DNA from: an uncultured bacterium
GTDB taxonomy: Bacteria > Bacteroidota > Bacteroidia > CAILMK01
Direction: 5' to 3'
Length of the DNA stretch: 6,302 bases
NCBI GenBank assembly: GCA_903835275.1
Contig: CAILMK010000180.1
Location: 1 to 6,302 of the forward strand
Below, one piece after another: positions 5,323 to 6,302 of the stretch (position 1 is its first letter; every line of letters starts with the position of its first letter). The notes below the pieces were generated by a model. It worked only from the letters and a program-made list of their open reading frames with translations, ran no database searches and was not told the DNA's origin. A program made the translations under genes and the position numbers.

Positions 5323-6302
5323 TTATAGTTTTTCTTCGTTCTCTACAAAAATTATTCCTGAATCATGTAAAAGCTCCATTAAAGGGGCATAAACCTCCGG
5401 AATTGTCGGCAAAAGTACACCTTTCGCCTGAATTTTGTCGTTTACTATTAATTCAGCGGCAAGTGCCAGCGGCATTCCCACGGTGCGCGCCATGGCTGTG
5501 TGCTGCTCATCCCCGCCAATCAGGTCAAGGACCGATTGTAGTTTAAATTTCTCTCCGGATTTAGTGTAAATAAATTCATGAAGCATGACTACCCTGTCCT
5601 TGTCCCCGGGAGCCAGTTTCCATTTTTCTTCAAGGAGAATTTGCAATAGCTGGGCGGGAGTGCCGGTATCAACAGGCAACTTTTCATCGGAATGAAAATT
5701 GATCCAGTCCATAGCGGCAATTTCAGTGGCCTTTGCTTCCGATTGCATAATGGCTAAAAAATTTTCCTCAAAACTTTTACCGGGCAGCGGCATAAAAACC
5801 TCAAAAAAATCTTTCCATGATAATGTGAGTAAATTCTCCATCACAATTCTATCATTTGTGATTCCCGAATTTACAAGGAATTGCCACAGCCTTCCAAAGC
5901 CTGAATATCTAAGTGTGCCACGCAAAAAAGTTTTTATTCCAGTCAATCCGTACAGGTCAATGTACGGAAGCGAGCTTCTGTTAAGATAAGCGTCATAGCT
6001 GCCGGAGGATTTTGTCAGCATTTCCTCCGCCTCAGAAAACAGGCGGTTGTATGGAAGATATTTATACTTTCCATTCACCAGGCAGATGCCTCCATCCTGA
6101 CCAGATCGAATGATATTATATGGATTCCAGCTGATCTTATAATGCCAGGGATTGGTATTGCTTTCCTCTGAGATCAGGCCACCGCAATATGATTTGAAAC
6201 TTTCTATTTCCGCGCCTTCACTTTGAAGACGGTGAATAATTTTCATCGCTGACATGTGGTCAATGCCCGGATCCAGGCCGAGTTCATTTAAAAAAATAAG
6301 CC
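5323..6302 (-). CDS. Saccharopine dehydrogenase-family enzyme, C-terminal part (runs off the right edge)
   Basis: The frame is open from the stop at 5323-5325 to the right edge, with 325 visible codons. ATG 6253-6255 is internal, not the start: the residues before it read NELGLDPGIDHMSAMKIIH, the hallmark of saccharopine reductases/dehydrogenases. The family's NP-x2-YK-x-SW-x-P segment follows (NPWHYKISWNPYNII). The N-terminal Rossmann domain with GxGxxG is outside the window. Family enzymes interconvert saccharopine with glutamate plus alpha-aminoadipate semialdehyde (lysine catabolism or synthesis) using NAD(P)+. Related bacterial enzymes such as carboxynorspermidine dehydrogenase share the fold, but the DPGIDHM and YK-x-SW motifs favour the saccharopine type. 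The C-terminal part contains GGDEQHTAMARTVGMPLALA, a substrate-domain and return-to-Rossmann region. It precedes ftsX by 16 nt on the same strand, so cotranscription is likely although the functional link is not obvious. Confidence 0.9.
   Translation of the reverse strand, partial: LIFLNELGLDPGIDHMSAMKIIHRLQSEGAEIESFKSYCGGLISEESNTNPWHYKISWNPYNIIRSGQDGGICLVNGKYKYLPYNRLFSEAEEMLTKSSGSYDAYLNRSSLPYIDLYGLTGIKTFLRGTLRYSGFGRLWQFLVNSGITNDRIVMENLLTLSWKDFFEVFMPLPGKSFEENFLAIMQSEAKATEIAAMDWINFHSDEKLPVDTGTPAQLLQILLEEKWKLAPGDKDRVVMLHEFIYTKSGEKFKLQSVLDLIGGDEQHTAMARTVGMPLALAAELIVNDKIQAKGVLLPTIPEVYAPLMELLHDSGIIFVENEEKL

Noticed and set aside
6253..6255. ATG as the start of the saccharopine dehydrogenase-family gene
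   Set aside because: The frame stays open upstream and encodes NELGLDPGIDH, a core family motif, so this Met is internal and the true start is outside the window.

Overview
The window looks like chromosomal DNA of a Bacteroidota bacterium, probably from the Chitinophagales/Sphingobacteriales side. The evidence is moderate-to-low GC, the gene order ftsX - DUF3098 - truB - ribF, a PUA-less TruB, an FtsX with no FtsE beside it, almost no Shine-Dalgarno sequences, TAnnTTTG-type promoter boxes, and an outer-membrane barrel protein with an 'FAQ' signal-peptide end. Every supported gene lies on the minus strand, so the genes read from right to left.

Right to centre (6302 to 1419) is a tightly packed run of six genes. 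They are a saccharopine dehydrogenase-family enzyme (its N-terminus lies beyond the right edge), ftsX, a small two-helix DUF3098 membrane protein, truB, ribF, and a LysM-containing M23 peptidoglycan peptidase. Gaps are 16, 11, 73, -4 (ATGA overlap) and 10 nt. The run ends at a strong intrinsic terminator at 1365-1395. It mixes divisome and cell-wall genes (ftsX, DUF3098, M23 peptidase) with tRNA modification (truB) and flavin cofactor synthesis (ribF). The only loose joint is the 73-nt gap before truB, which holds a perfect 9-bp inverted repeat. From memory, uppP often sits in this position in related genomes, and here it is absent.

Centre left (1418 to 1011) is a gene-free stretch of about 400 bp. 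It holds the operon terminator, two diverged copies of a short repeat (TTTCTACAATAAT plus a GATC-rich dyad) and a long GC-rich hairpin fused to one copy.

Left (1010 to 1) holds a secreted, tyrosine-rich, probable outer-membrane beta-barrel protein, followed by the first 93 codons of a MATE-family transporter that runs off the left edge. Between them a terminator-like hairpin with a T6 tract directly abuts the MATE start codon, and a good Bacteroidota -7 box lies just upstream of it. This could be a simple terminator or a leader attenuator.

I see no clear novel defence, mobile or RNA-based system. The most interesting points are the FtsX/M23 peptidase operon, the missing uppP with its replacement hairpin, the repeat cluster and the MATE leader.
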